From: Dentipellis sp. KUC8613
Taxonomy: Eukaryota > Basidiomycota > Agaricomycetes > Russulales > Hericiaceae
DNA length: 64,000 bases
Direction of reading: 5' to 3'
Assembly: GCA_002286715.1 (NCBI GenBank)
Contig: NSJX01000004.1
Location: 942,253 to 1,006,252, forward strand
Shown: piece after piece, positions 11,527-25,000 of the stretch
Layout: every line of letters begins with the position of its first letter
Position numbering within the stretch: the stretch's first letter is position 1
Made by a program: the position numbers and the translations under genes
The notes under the pieces: model-generated
What the model was told of the DNA's origin: nothing
Database searches by the model: none
Seen by the model: the letters and a program-made list of their open reading frames with translations, nothing else

Positions 11527-12813
11527 ATGAGTGTCTCCACCCCGCTCCTCGAGACAATTGAACCCGATGAGCCCAGCGTGCCCACAAAACCTACCTCCGG
11601 GACCGCGACTCGTGAACCCGTTGTCCTCGCCCCTACAGACCACGCTCAGGGAGGTCTCGCCTCGACACCAGGAGACGCGGAGTCTGGTATGCCGAATTGT
11701 CTTTCCGTCTTATTTCATGCACTGACTCGGTGCAGGGATTGCCGGTATCTTCAGACAAGTACGTCCGTCACCAGGTCCGAGGGATTGTCCTAATTCCTGA
11801 CCATTCCGCTAGTCGGCACACCCATTGGCACTCTTTTTTCTCTACATTTTCCGCATTGCCGCCATCACAACATATATCTTATGCGGCTTCTTCACTAGCA
11901 ACTTTGTCGTCTCGGTATGCTGTCTTTCCAATCGCGGTGTACTGCCCGCGCCTAATACTAATACTACCACAGACCGTAATTGTAGTCGTGCTACTAGCCA
12001 TGGACTTCTGGAATTGCCGAGTATGTGCTGCTTGGCACGCGAAGGGTGTATCTAACATATGTTTGCTCGAAAGAACGTGTCTGGACGCACGTTGGTTGGG
12101 CTCCGGTTTTGGAACCAGGTATGGGCGACAGTCGCGTCCTGCATCTCTTGGCACTTACAGATAGACAGGTCGACGACGACGGGGAAAGTTATTGGGTCTT
12201 CGAGAGTCGCGATGTACGTTTCAATGCTGTCGTAGTGCCTATCCTGCCTACCCTATTATTCGCAGCCTTCGAGACCAGCCAATCCCGTAGACTCCAAGTA
12301 CGTTCCATGACACCCTCATATAGGTGCCCTGACTCACCTGGGCTGTCACTGCAGGATGTTTTGGGTGAGCCTTCCCACCCTGACAGAACGTATTAAGCTG
12401 TTTACCACGGCAATGTAGATCGCGCTCTACGTGTTCCCCACACTTTGGCTGGTGCTCTTCATAGTATCCTTGCTGAAGTTCAACCTTTCGTAAGTCCCCC
12501 CGTATCCTCGCCCTGCATATCCCAGCACTTCAATTTACCACCGCTATGTTCAGGTTTGTGCCAATCGTCGTGCTCGCGCTCATCTTCAACATCACAAACG
12601 CGATCGGCTTCACATACGCGTGAGTCCCTGCCCGTAGACCCTTACCGCACGCTAGGTACTTACTCTAATTGCGTCTCCAGCGATCGCGACGCAAAGCAAC
12701 GGTGGGCGCGCAACGCTGCTTCCGCGGGTTGGAGTATGGGCGTGGGTGGCTTCGGCGGACAGATCCTGACGGGTGTCGTGAAAAACAGTGTCGGCAGGGT
12801 ATTCGGGTCTTGA
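11527..12813 (+). CDS. TVP23: Golgi membrane protein TVP23
   Basis: Member of the TVP23/DUF846 family, a small four-helix protein of late Golgi vesicles implicated in retrieval and vesicle traffic. Exons from 11527 give a Pro/Thr-rich N-terminus, then [20 protein letters not shown], a second helix ending [11 protein letters not shown], the family's [14 protein letters not shown] (around 12075-12115), [14 protein letters not shown] (around 12177-12214), [19 protein letters not shown], and [22 protein letters not shown]. About seven short introns interrupt it; a stop follows GRVFGS at 12813. The N-terminal extension of about 60 residues before the first helix is longer than in the yeast protein. 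Exon ends were placed by family motifs. Confidence 0.9.
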
Positions 12814-13274
12814 AGGGTTTGGGGAACACTCGAATTAATTACAGTAAGTGTGAGGTGTGCTGGGGGACTCTGCAACCAATCTATTCAGTCCAAGGAGACC
12901 CGCTCTGAGGAGCGCTATGCAGTGATAGATACAGAAGCGACATTTGTGCAAGAAGATCGAACCAATGCTGGAGACTAATAAATGAGGTAAAGAAACGGGG
13001 AAACGGTATTATACAACAGGGAACTGCGACAGACATTGGAGGATAGTCCACAACATAGTGATAGAGAAATGATATGAGACGAAGAAAAGGAAGAAATTAA
13101 GATGGAACCAATCCGACCACTCCATCCTGAAAGGGAATCCAAAAGTTCGTGGTATACGAAGGCGAATAGTGTCCAGCATGAAAACCACTAAAAGCATCAG
13201 TAAAGCTCGTACCGATGTCGGCTGCTCGTTGCTCCCGGGGGCTACAGACCTAGAAAACACACAACAGAGATTCA
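12814..13274. other. Convergent 3' flanks of TVP23 and the phosphatase gene
   Basis: 460 bp between two genes that point at each other, so it should hold both terminators. The sequence is relatively A-rich with AATAAA-like words (TAATAAATGA near 12977). A small hydrophobic open frame on the minus strand (13009-13293) has no supporting motif. Confidence 0.45.
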
Positions 13275-15377
13275 CTAATTCGATCCGATCCATCCTCGTG
13301 CATCAACGCGTGAGTGAGCCGTCGTCGGCGTCGGAGGCGCCACGATGCCGAGGAAGGACCGGTTCCGTCCTTGGCCTTTGAAGGCCGACATACGTGGCGT
13401 TAACGCCGCTGGGAAAGGTACAGGTGGCTGATTCGACGTCAGAGTCATCGCGGACGGCGTGCGAGCATTGCGCGTAGGCGAGGGTGGGAATACAAACAGC
13501 GTCTGAGAGGGTGTTGAGACCGAAACATTCCGTGAGGAAGACCGGGACGACGAGGTCGAAGATAGAGAAGATAGAGAAGAGGAAGACATAGAGGATTCGC
13601 GATTTTTGCGTAGGTGAAGTGGGGGAGGGACAGGTTTCCGGGCTTCAGTGCGCGGTCTGGGAGAGGGAACAGGGCCAGACTCCACTTGGATGAGGGTGAC
13701 GGGGGAGTGCGGTACGGGCGCCAAAGCACCCAAAGGGGGAGGCCGTCGTTTTCCTTTAAGTGGTATCGAGTGTCGAGGGGGAAGGTCGAAGGTCGATCTG
13801 ACAGCGGTCGCAGGAACAGGGGGTAATGTGAATGATGCTTTTGTCGCAGGCGCGGACGGAGGAACACGAGATGGACGCATGGTCCTCGAAGCCAGAGGCG
13901 TAGCTTGACTAATGTCAAAGTCGCTTTCGCTGGAGGCCTCTTCTACGTTCTCGATATTTGAAGAGGCTGTAGTTTCAGTGCTAGTAGCATCGAAGCCCTT
14001 TCCGGTTCCTAAAAGCTCTTCTTCCTCGTCTTCTTCAACGAGATCCTCACTGAGGATACTATTAGAAGTGAAATTACTCGCGATGGAGCCCGTGCGCTTG
14101 CGAGCAGCGTAGCGGTTTCTCCAAGCGGTACCCATTCCGAGACCAGAACCGACGGAGGACGACGATGACTTGCGTGCGATGATGCGTTCTTCCATTGCCT
14201 TGTCCAAGGCCCGGGCCTCCCGCATTATCTCGCTGTTTTCTGGCTCCTCCTCGGGTTCAGACGCGTCATCAAGCATCTGTCTGCGACGGCTCCACTCCTC
14301 TTCCTCAGAGGCGTGGGTAGATGACCGATCCGAATATCCCGGGGAAACATCGTCACCCCGCAAAGTACGTTCATAGTCTAAAAGCTGATAAATAAGGCTA
14401 CAGCACAGATTAGAGATACCAGGATAAGTTCGAAAGTGTGAGAACATACGACATATTGGGGCCGACCCATTTACTTTTTTCTTTAACATAGGCATAAGCT
14501 GCCTGCATTCCTTTCAGTTCCCAAACTTCCGGGGGAGCCGAGGCAGAACGCAAGGCAGCAGCTCGCATAACAAGCGCGATGACCATGGTGGCCGATCGCG
14601 AAATGCCACATTGACAACTGTGCGAGAACATTCAGCGATCATGACGTGCAAGCCATATGGCAAGACGTACTGTATCAGCACGCCATCTCCACGCTCCAGA
14701 GACTGATCGACGAAGGCCATGGCAGCGGCAAAGCCATGCTGCACCAGGTCTGTCTGTCCGTGCGACCATTGGAGTTTGAGGTAGTGCATCCCCGGCCTAC
14801 CACTGAGTTTGTGAGGAGGGTAGTAGGTATCCTGCTGTTCCTTCAGGGTGTCGCTGAGGTTAGGCGTTGAGGAGAATGGACGCAGAGAGGACTGGGCAGA
14901 GAGGGAGTCGAACGGAGAGTTGACTTCCTTTGCGACATTCAGGATAGAGCGAATGCTGCGTTCCATGAGAACAGGCCAGTTGCGAGCATTGTCTTCGGAG
15001 CCTAACCAGATCTTGGGAAGGATTTCGATGGGTCCGTCCAAGTAAGGCACAGAAGGCGAGCCCTCCTCCTCTTTGCGGAGGAGAGTAGGAGCGCTGATGA
15101 CGGGGAGAGATACAACCGAAGGGCGCCTACGGCGCTCTCCTGCAGGGACTTCGGGCTGGGTAGGGTCGGGGATGGCGAGAGAGCTGGTAGAGGACTGAGC
15201 CGAGGGTAGAGTAAGGGAGAGACGCTTCATGTTTCTGGAGGAGCGGCTCTTGCTCGGAGGTGGAAGAAAAGAAGACTCGGAGTCCGAAGGGGAAGGAGCA
15301 GTCTCAACCATACACGCGACGTGCTGCGCGGGCGTGTCGATGCGCAGGGCTGCAGGAGGACCGGCTTTGCGTGGCAT
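13275..15377 (-). CDS. Dual-specificity protein phosphatase, MAPK-phosphatase-like
   Basis: Three exons join exactly in frame (15377-14671, 14617-14450, 14397-13275; 665 aa). The signature HCQCGISRSAT (Cys nucleophile and Arg of HCx5R) is created only by the first splice. The phosphatase domain spans about residues 110-300, from IEILPKIWLGSEDNARNW (typical DSP start) to WVGPNMSLIYQLLDYE. The N-terminal 100 residues and the C-terminal 350 are Ser/Pro-rich and probably disordered, with acidic patches and a long Ser run (ESSMSSSSLSSLSSTSSSR). Yeast Msg5 and basidiomycete relatives share this layout and dephosphorylate MAP kinases in cell-wall and mating pathways. The exact orthology is inferred, so no symbol is given. 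Confidence 0.88.
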
Positions 15378-15838
15378 TGCTTGATGAACGAGACCTACAC
15401 GCGCTGCGTGGAGGATATTTAGATTAGATAAAGAGAAGAGAGAGAGAGAGAGAAGAGAGAAGGAGAATAGGGACGAGAAGAGAGAAATAAACGGCCGAGG
15501 GAGAGGAGAGGAGGAACAGCCCGACTTGAACTTGACCTCGTCCTTTCCCACGTCTCTGCGGCCCCGGCTCGGTCCACGGTCCCAGCGCTTGGAAGCGACG
15601 CGTCTGAGGCGTCGAGGCGTGTCGGGACCCCACTCACACTGCGATCTCCGAGTCCCCAGCCGCCTGAGTTTGCATGGTCAACCTTTCTCAGCTCCTTTTT
15701 ATTGCCTCCTTCTCTCTCGTCTTTTTCGTCCTTGTCACCGCCCACCGTCTCCTTCTCTCCTTCCTTAGAGACGCTGGTTACGACCCTGCCCGAATCATCC
15801 TCATAGGCCTCCCCAACTCTTCTGACCCGCACACAACC
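15378..15838. promoter_or_regulatory. Divergent promoter between phosphatase and cytochrome b5 reductase
   Basis: 460 bp between the two start codons. A purine (GAGA) run at about 15424-15490 lies upstream of the phosphatase start; on its coding strand it is a CT-rich leader. From 15674 the + strand is open and in frame with the reductase, ending at its assigned Met. Confidence 0.55.
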
Positions 15839-17030
<1,192 letters not shown>

Positions 17031-17551
17031 TTGGTCTTTGGGCTATATACCACAAACTGGCGCCATTCCGAGTCAAGCTTGGTTCTAGCTTGTACCCCAG
17101 ACACATTTGTTCATCCATATGTGTGCATTTTGTCTCCTATCTAGATGGGTTGTTGTCGGCTTGGGTGCAATGGAGACATTTCTTTGCTTGAACAAGTAGA
17201 CACCGAGTTTGTCGCCGATTACCGGACAAGCGCTACATTGCCCTCCCACTTATGAGTAACTTGCGGCACGTCAGTACCTCATGATGCGTGATGAACGGGT
17301 CACCGGTTGGTCCATAGACCAAGGTAACATGGTCATTGTATAGGGATAGCTTGCAGCCAAGCACCGGTGTGTTAGTAATTGACAGAGGTCATGAGTTCTG
17401 CGGTACATGGTATATGAGATTAGAAAGGGTATACACATACAAGATTACACTCTGCTCGGAATTAGTCTAGTCCCCCTGCAAGAAATACCAAATAAAAAAA
17501 GACTCAAGCCCGTTTATCTCCTCGAAACCGGCGGAGAATGCTCCAGCTCAG
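17031..17551. other. Convergent 3' flanks
   Basis: 520 bp between the ends of the reductase gene and the leftward DLT1-like gene. It contains no coding sequence I can support; 17483-17505 is A-rich (AAATAAAAAAAGA). Confidence 0.5.
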
Positions 17552-18551
17552 TCATCGAGCCTTCGAGCATCTCAAGCCGACACTCCTCCAATCTGTCATC
17601 GCAGGGTCAGCGAGTCTCACATACCCCGAGGTCGGGCGCGAGCACACGTACATCCGCTTGATCCGATTCGCAGCGTCCATCCCAATCTCAAACTCCTTCT
17701 CCGTCGGCTCGCGCTCGGCGTGCCGCACGAGCTGGATCGCGGAGTCGTAGTAGTGCAGCGCGGACAGCCCGTCCTCGTCCTTCGGCAGCAGGGGCGCGAT
17801 GAACCGGAAGTGGTGCAGCATGCGGTCGTGCGGGCGCAGGGGCGGCATGCTGGGAATGAGCAATCGAGACAGCGCGTCTGGAATATCACTGTCATTACGC
17901 CCGTCCAATTAAACCATGTATTTGCGATTTGTGCTCACCTATGTCCGGAATAGTATCTAAGAGCACCGGCCGGAAATGCACCATCGCGAGCTTCGTGCCT
18001 GCAAGCACTTAATCCCGGACTCCCGTCACAGAAGCACGCACATACCTGGCCGCCCCCAGCCCTCCTGGCGCGCATCCTTCGGCAAGCTCTCATACGCGAT
18101 GAGGCACGCGCGGGCGTACTCCTGGGTGATGAACTCGTGCACGGGCTGCGCTGGCAGACTCGTTACCACACGCACACGCAGCGGCGGGGGGCACCACACA
18201 CCTTCGGGACCTCGCCCTTGTTGACGGCCATATGCGCCTTGGAGATCCGCTGCAGCCGCCTGAACACGGTGATCCGCCGCTTCAGGCAGAACGCTATGGA
18301 CATGACGATCTACGCACACACATAGGTTCGTTAGACAGCACGCATTAGACGTAAAAAGATGGCACACGCACGACCAAGGCATAGGCGACCGCAATGATAA
18401 GGACATTGATGTTATTCTTCCACGAGCGCCGCCCGGATGTGCGGACGGCCTGCGAGAGGAACAGGAGAACCGAGATCGCGACGGCGAAGGCGAAGACGAG
18501 CCAGCTGAGGACATAGATGGCACTTCGTAGCGTCCTCGCCCTGGTGAGCAT
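17552..18551 (-). CDS. DLT1: DLT1-like membrane protein (defect at low temperature)
   Basis: Starts at 18551 with two membrane spans: AIYVLSWLVFAFAVAISVLLFL, then NNINVLIIAVAYALVV. After an intron comes the conserved cytosolic part: SIAFCLKRRITVFRRLQRISKAH, EFITQEYARACLIAYESLP, GWGRPGT. A later exon carries IPDALSRLLIPSMPPLRPH, HFRFIAPLLPKDEDGLSALH, YDSAIQLVRHAEREPTEKEF and AANRIKRM, and stops at 17552. This order matches the fungal Dlt1 family, known mainly from a cold-sensitive yeast mutant; its biochemical role is unknown. About four short introns. The family call rests on topology plus remembered family features, so it is moderately sure. Confidence 0.7.
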
Positions 18552-19030
18552 GGGCTTGTGTCGGTGGGACTGTCGCTATGCGTCGTGCGTCGCACCGCTG
18601 GTGGGGCTGGGCTGGGACGAGAGTGTATACGGTGGGTTCAGTGCCAGAATTGCAAGGTTGGTCATGGAGCCGAAATTACCTCGCATGGCGTAAGGTTAGG
18701 GTTCGTATGACGACGTGGTGAGTCTCCAAAAAACGAAGGCGATTCGAATGGTCAACTAGACCACCACATCAAAACTGCTGTCTTCTGCAGAAGGAGATCC
18801 AACTCAGCCCTGGATAAATTTGGACGAGACGCGTACGGCAAGCCAAATCTCGAGCACCCTCATATAACACCTTTGTAATTTCAAGAACGGCTACAGAAGT
18901 ACATCCACAAGTACGAGAAACGCAAAACGTGGTATATGCCAGATAGACCAACGGAGAACAGGGAAAGACAAGAAAACCATTGCTACAAGAAAAAGAAAAA
19001 GAAAGGAAAAGCACGCGCGCTACCTTCGCC
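18552..19030. promoter_or_regulatory. Intergenic: DLT1 promoter, CAP-gene 3' flank
   Basis: 480 bp between two leftward genes. An A-rich purine run (AAGAAAAAGAAAAAGAAAGG, about 18987-19006) lies just past the CAP-protein stop. Nothing else is recognisable. Confidence 0.4.
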
Positions 19031-20419
19031 TCAAGCCTGCACATTGGAGCTGTACGGTGTACGAATGTGAGTAGCATGCTTGCAAAATACGAGGACAGGA
19101 CGTACCCGAACTCCCCGATAACGTTTCCTTGCGGGGAGTACTCGCACACGATGAACTTGGCTTTCTGTGAAATTTCCAAGTATTAGCAGGTCATAATTAT
19201 GGTATGTGACTTCGCGACGTACGCCGAAGCTGGGATCAAAGATGCCGTCGCACTGTGCCGACGCGCATCCGACCTGGGTAGACGCCTTCCACACAACCTG
19301 GGTGAAATGGGAGGGCACGGGGTTGTTGGGATCGTATTGCGCTGCAGGCCCAACAGTGTCAGCCACAGCTCTACCAAATCCGACCATCCAGGCACGTCAC
19401 GTACAGGATTCATCGGTCCATGATTTGATGCCAGCCGCGATATCGTAACTGGCACCGGTGCCTGCTGCGAGGTTCTCTGTTCAGTGTTTCCAAGGTGAGT
19501 GAGCAGACGGCGGTGATGCATGACGGGAGCGTGCAGACCTCCGAAGGGACCGAGAGAGCCGCCTGAGTGCTTGAAGACGCAGCCGTTCGCCCACTGCTGT
19601 GCCTTGCTGGCGAGCTCGTCGCTCCAGGTGAGAGCGGCCGCACCGTGCTGCGCTCTGAACGAGTTGTGTCCGGACAGGTACTGTTGCTCGTCACTGCCAG
19701 ACGTGCCGCTGGAGGATCCGCCAGAACCTCCAGTAGCCTGGAACGAAGCAGGAGCGTTCGTGTTCGGTGTCGGCGCAGGAGCAGCCTTCGAGGAAGAGGA
19801 AGACGGAGGGGGCGGGGGCGGAGGGGGAGGAGTCGAGGAGGTCTTCGGAGCCTCCGTGGTAGGGGCGGGAGGCGGACTCGTGCTGGACTTGGGTTTCACG
19901 ACGGCTTTGTTCAGGTGAGCAGAGCTAGTCGGAGCAGCGGTCGAACTCGAATGTTCAGATGGACTGGAGCTCGCTTTGGTCTCGGAGGATGACGGGGTCG
20001 GGGCGGGGGATGAAGAAGCGGGAGCGGGAGCGGGCGAGGTGCTGACAGCTGGAGGTGAGGTCTCAGAGGACTGAGGGACAGGAACGGCCATAGCAGGCTG
20101 CGTGTTGATCGCAACCCCTCCGGCAATGGTCGACTTCCTGCAGAACGCAATCATTACATCAAGACCAAAAGAGAGCAAAACAGACATACGCTTTGCATGC
20201 TTTGGTCAGCGCGGTGGTAACATCCTCAGACGCGGGCTGAACGACCGCGCCCCAGGGGTTAGAGCCCATGGTGTATCCCGGCCAACCGAACTTGGCCTTG
20301 CATTTGGAGACACAGGCGTCTGATGCACTGTTTTTTTGCACGCACGTCGGAGAAGCGATGGCACCGTTTATAGTTGCGAGAACGACGGCGCAGGAGAGAA
20401 GCTGAAGGAAACGCGTCAT
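19031..20419 (-). CDS. Secreted CAP/PR-1-like protein
   Basis: A secreted member of the CAP superfamily (PR-1, yeast Pry), known for binding sterols or fatty acids outside the cell. Met at 20419 starts a signal peptide (FLQLLSCAVVLATINGAIA). A short Cys-rich part follows (TCVQKNSASDACVSKCK). Then comes a long Ser/Pro/Thr linker with a run of nine prolines, likely O-glycosylated. The CAP domain runs from YLSGHNSFRAQHGAAALTW and AQQWANGCVFKHSGG through GENLAAGTG (formed by splicing), HFTQVVWKASTQVGC and FIVCEYSPQGNVIGEFG, and ends SNVQA at 19031. The HN/His-Glu-His pattern typical of CAP proteins is present. At least five short introns interrupt it. The N-terminal Cys block before the linker is unusual for simple Pry proteins. 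Confidence 0.88.
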
Positions 20420-21187
20420 GCTGGAAGCGAATGGATTGAAAAAAGAATGGTGGGTTTGTGCTGAAATGAAAGAAAAGAGGCCGTCGACGACAGCCAGCTA
20501 TCCCAGACCTCAGTACTGTGGATGGAAAAGTGGATGATACAGGGGAAGCGGGCAACATGACAGTCTGCACTTTTAACACCTCTCATGCCGATCTGGATCT
20601 GAGATTTGCTCGTGTCCATCCGTTGCTAAGGAAACTGCGATTGGCTGACCCTGCGGGTTCCACAAGTTGAGCTGCACGGAAGGTATTTCTGTGATGTATC
20701 ATGCGTTTGGGAAGCTACTGCAGTGTGCATCCACCCGAGCATCCATGTGTTGTCAGCTCAAAGGGCAGTGTATGGCCACAATAGATACTCGGCGACGCCA
20801 GCCCGGATAGGACAGGTGAGACTCGAAGCCTCGATCATGCAAGGCACGGATGCTGGGGAAACGCAAATGAACAGGGCCCGGAACACTGTCTAGGTAACAA
20901 GTCGTTCATACGTACAGTAGACTTTGGGCGCGACTTCTGTATCTGTTTTATTTTATTTTTAGAATTGTAGTTGGTTGCTTGGTGAATAGAAACCACCACA
21001 TCTTTCGAACTCGTACGCCTATACAGGTGCCAATCCGTTGCATAGGTCATGCGAAGAGGCTGTATGCCAATAGGCGTCTCGAAGACGCCGAGTGTCAGAG
21101 GTTGCCGGGGAAAGACCACACACGGTGATGCGGAATGCCACTGCCTGCGCGCGGGCGGCGCGGCAGTCGCCTCGGCCAACTTGCACC
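20420..21187. promoter_or_regulatory. Divergent promoter region
   Basis: 770 bp between the leftward CAP gene and the rightward small conserved gene, so promoters of both lie here. An A/T-rich block (TTTTATTTTATTTTTAGAATT, about 20944-20963) is the most notable element. No gene is seen. Confidence 0.5.
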
Positions 21188-21649
21188 ATGACTGCGAAGC
21201 CAGAGACGCCGTACTATATTCTGGTCTCGCATTCCTGCCAGAACCCCAATGCCCCCACGCCAACGCTCACTCACCCGACGATACAGTACCACTATGCGGA
21301 TGACATGCCACTGCACATCCTCCCGACCTCGCGGGACGAACAAGTGCTGGTGCTGGACCGCGACCCGTTGCACCCGGAGTTTCCACGCGGCCAGAGCATC
21401 ACGGGTAACATTGCCGTCACCGGAGTGAAGGTCACAGATGCGCCTGGGGTAGGCGCAGACGATGACCCAGAGTATAGCAACAGGATGTTCATTCTGGAGA
21501 CGACGAAGCTCTGCGACGAAAGGTACGCGGCGACCGAGACTCCTGACGCCATCGCCGTCCGACCCACTAAACGCGACAGGCCGAGTACAGAGCACATGGA
21601 GCCAGATGCCGTGTTGGCGCGGTTCAGACAAAGGCATGGGCTTCGCTAA
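21188..21649 (+). CDS. Small conserved fungal protein of unknown function
   Basis: Single-exon 153-aa frame. The protein begins MTAKPETPYYILVSHSCQ, continues with PTIQYHYADDMPLHILP and EQVLVLDRDP, then NIAVTGVKVTDAPG and RMFILETT. The beta-strand-like pattern and YHYADD block look like a conserved cytosolic fungal family I have seen in many genomes without a name, but no catalytic motif stands out. A Met further up (21092) is in frame, but its extra residues look unlike protein, so I chose 21188. No signal peptide or membrane span. Function unknown. Confidence 0.65.
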   Translation: MTAKPETPYYILVSHSCQNPNAPTPTLTHPTIQYHYADDMPLHILPTSRDEQVLVLDRDPLHPEFPRGQSITGNIAVTGVKVTDAPGVGADDDPEYSNRMFILETTKLCDERYAATETPDAIAVRPTKRDRPSTEHMEPDAVLARFRQRHGLR

Positions 21650-22057
21650 GTGTGCAGAGAACGTGGTTGACGATTGCGTGGACAGGAACGCGGTCTTGCG
21701 GCAGGTGCTGGACTACGATGCGGGGGCAGGGTCGGAGCAGGTGCATGGGACGCCTCGAGCGTCGGGTGGGGTGGAAGGACGTAGGATAGTGTAGAGAGTA
21801 GAGAGCAGAGAGTAGAGTAAGGGAAGAGGAAGTTAATGGAGTGAGAACTGGGCGTGGTCTGAGTCTGAAAAGGGGATTCCGGCGGGAGGGTGGCTTCGCC
21901 TCGGAGGACGAGTGTCAGAGTGAGCGAAAATGCGAGGGGACCGTCCCAAGCCACCCGCGCCCGGCCCTTCCCCCCATCAACCCCCTCCCTTGCCCCCTCC
22001 CCTCCCTCCTCTCCTCCGTCTTCCATCCCTCCCCCGCCCTCTCCCCCGCCCCCCGCC
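21650..22057. promoter_or_regulatory. ITC1 promoter with a strong CT/C-rich tract
   Basis: 400 bp upstream of ITC1. From about 21955 to 22056 the + strand is almost all C and T, ending at the start codon. Such pyrimidine tracts often mark transcription starts of housekeeping genes in filamentous fungi. 21781-21830 is GAGA-rich. Confidence 0.5.
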
Positions 22058-25000
22058 ATGCCCACCTGCCGACGCAAACGCGTCCTCCTCACCGAGCCCT
22101 CAGATGCTCTCCTCCGCGCCCTCCAGTCAGATCCAAACAGGCAGGTCTACTACCTCGCTCGAACAGGCGAGATATTCGATACATACCAGCACGTCTCCTT
22201 CCTCGCGTCCCGCCCATCCATCCTGACCCATCTCCTCCCAGAGCTTATGCTGCGCGCATGTCCTTCTACCGTCTCAAGCAGTTCCAATGCGAGGTAACTG
22301 GCAAGAGCGGCCTGGATTATTTCCAGGCGCTCGAAAGCGAGCAACAGGAGGCCCGCACCATGCACTCACGCTTCCCTGAACCGCTCAAGCCTGCTATCCT
22401 CAAAGCAGTTCAATGGCGTATGTCTCGCCACACGTCCTCCTCTACGTGTCGCTCACCTACTTCCAGAGGTCATGGGGCGTCTCGACCACTTGGTGGAGGC
22501 AGTGTACGAGCGCTTCAAGGATCGCTACTTCTGCGACGAAAGTACGTGTTGTGGTTCGTGTCTATCGCACGCGTCTTACTTTGTACGTGCCGCAGAGGTC
22601 TATGTTGATATACAAGGAGACAAGTGAGCCTAGGATCCTATGTCAATGTTCTTTCATATACCAATATTCCACCTAGATTCCTTGCACGTATTGTGGAAGT
22701 CTTTCCTCCGCGCACGAACGCAACTTCATCACCCATGAAGACGGAAGCTGCGGATCAGTCTCCTGTAGCCTCATCCTCCAACCACGTCAAGAGCGGCCCT
22801 CTGCCATTACACGTTATCGGCGGGAACCTCAAGATCCCCGTAAAAGAGGCGAATGCCGCTGACGACCCTAATAAGTACTACTACAGGCTCCAGATCCTTG
22901 AAGAAGACCGTCCTGAAGGCCGCGATAAGTTGGCCGCTTCTGTTAAGGAAGCTCGGGCCAAATGGAGTGGTAGTCTCATGGAGGTCCAATGCCCTGCAAT
23001 GAGGTACGTCGAACGATTTGTAGTCGCGATCCTATACCTACGTTCCTGCCCAGTCGAGACCGGCTGGCCTTCTCGAAGAGCATCCTGCGTCGTTTCATCC
23101 GTGACTGTGTAGACAGAGACGCGGCCGTCGCTTCACCGTGGACTGTGAAGCCCCCTGTTGCACAGCGTTACGGCGTTGACTCGGTCATGCCTGAAGAAAC
23201 GAGACAGGGTGTGGAGGACATCAAGAAAGGCGAGATCCAGAAGCGCAAGAAGGTGTGGGAGGACAAGGAGGGCCCAACTACTAAGAAGCAGAAGAAGTTG
23301 ACTGCCGCTCAAGAGGAGAAAGGTCGGTGCTGGCATGCATTCTGCGATACATGCACTTACACAATCATACACTACAGCGAAAGCGATGGCACTCGTTACA
23401 GAAAAGAAGGAGCGTGAGGCACGTGAAAAGGCAGAGAAGCAGATGAAAGCCAAAGACGAGGCCGAGCGACTAGCTGCGGAGAAGAAAAAGAAAAAGCCAA
23501 TACGGTATCCGACAGAGGATCTGGACGTGACGCTGACAGAGAAAGAAAAGAAGGCTGGCATGAAGGTCAAGAGACCTGTCCCAAGCAAACTTGCTCTGCC
23601 ATTCAACACGGAGCCCGGCGTCTTTGAGGCTTTCCTGATGACTTGGAATTTCTTAGTGGTCTATGGGTAAGCCATTCTCCATTCTGGAACGCCTGAAAAC
23701 TAATAGTTGTTTGCAAGTCACCCTCTTCATCTATCAACTTGCACCTTGGACGAGTTCGAGCATGCCATGCGACATTCGCTTATTGAGCCTCAATGCCAGC
23801 TCCTCGCGGAGATCCATTCAACGCTCATCTATAATCTACGGACTGTCACCTTCACACGCCATTCTGCCCTACTTTCGCTTTTGAAAGTGAAGAATGGTCT
23901 TGACAAGGACGAGGAAGAGCTCGGCGTCACTATTGAACAACTCACGACCGTCATGGCTGATGTGGGTAACAACTGGGAGAGGGCGCCTCTGCGTCACGCC
24001 GACGGCAGAGATGGCTGGGAAGAGTCCTTGATTGGGTGTTTGAAAGATGTAAGTACCAAAAGCACCTCAGCATTGCACCCGGCTTCAGTTTACTGACTAC
24101 TATCACCTACAGCATGCGACCGTGGAATCGTTCCCCGCCTTGCGTCGTGTCCTGACGAGACTTCTGTTTGCACCAGAATCCTCTCCAGAGCCTGTAGATA
24201 CGCCGTCCAGCTCTCGAGCCGCCACACCTGCCCCCATGCGTTTGACGGTCCCCTCATCGCCCTCCGAACGTTACCATACATTACCGCCCGAGGACAGGAT
24301 CCTGATCCTTTCGTTCATGTGCAACATCGCAGTCTCTAGCAAGGCAATCCACCAACACATGGAGTCGTGCGAGGAGCAGCTCACTGCACTGCGGAAGGAA
24401 AAGATCGAGGTGAACCGGACGAGGAAGCAATAGTAAGTCGTTGGTCTATATTTTAGCGTGCAGTATCCTCAAGTACATTGTTAGCATCGAGGAGCGGGAC
24501 ACACTGTTGGGTGATGCGAAGGAAGGCGAGCAAACTCCCAACGGCGTCGACGAAGACACACCCATGAACGACCTTAGCGATCTCTCCGATGTGTCGGCGT
24601 CAGAGGCTGGGTCAGAGTCCGGTTCCGCCGCAAAGTCAGGAAAATCGAAAGATTTGCGACGAAGGGCACAGACTCAGGCCCACGCGAAGGAGAGAGAAGC
24701 GGCCCGCGCTCGAAATGCGTCCGCCAAACAGGCTATGGCTGAACATCGCCGTCTGGACGAAGAGGTCAACAAGCTGGAGCGTCGGCTTGAGGGCATCGAG
24801 CGCGAGTTCAGGAAGCTCCTGGGGTCTATCCGCGTCAAACCGTTGGGGAGAGATCGGTTTTATAACAGGATCTGGTGGTTCGACGGCATGGGCTCTGCTT
24901 CTCTCGTTGGCAGTGGCGGGATGGTGCAGTATGGGACCGGCAGGATATTCTTGCAAGGGCCTAGTGAGTTTGATCAGGAGATCCTTGATCGGAGGGATGG

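Noticed and set aside
13009..13293. 94-aa hydrophobic minus-strand frame
   Set aside because: It sits between two convergent gene ends, has no family signature and overlaps the phosphatase terminus.
19520..19992. + strand Gly/Arg/Val-rich frames across the CAP gene
   Set aside because: They are the antisense image of the Pro/Ser-rich linker on the minus strand.
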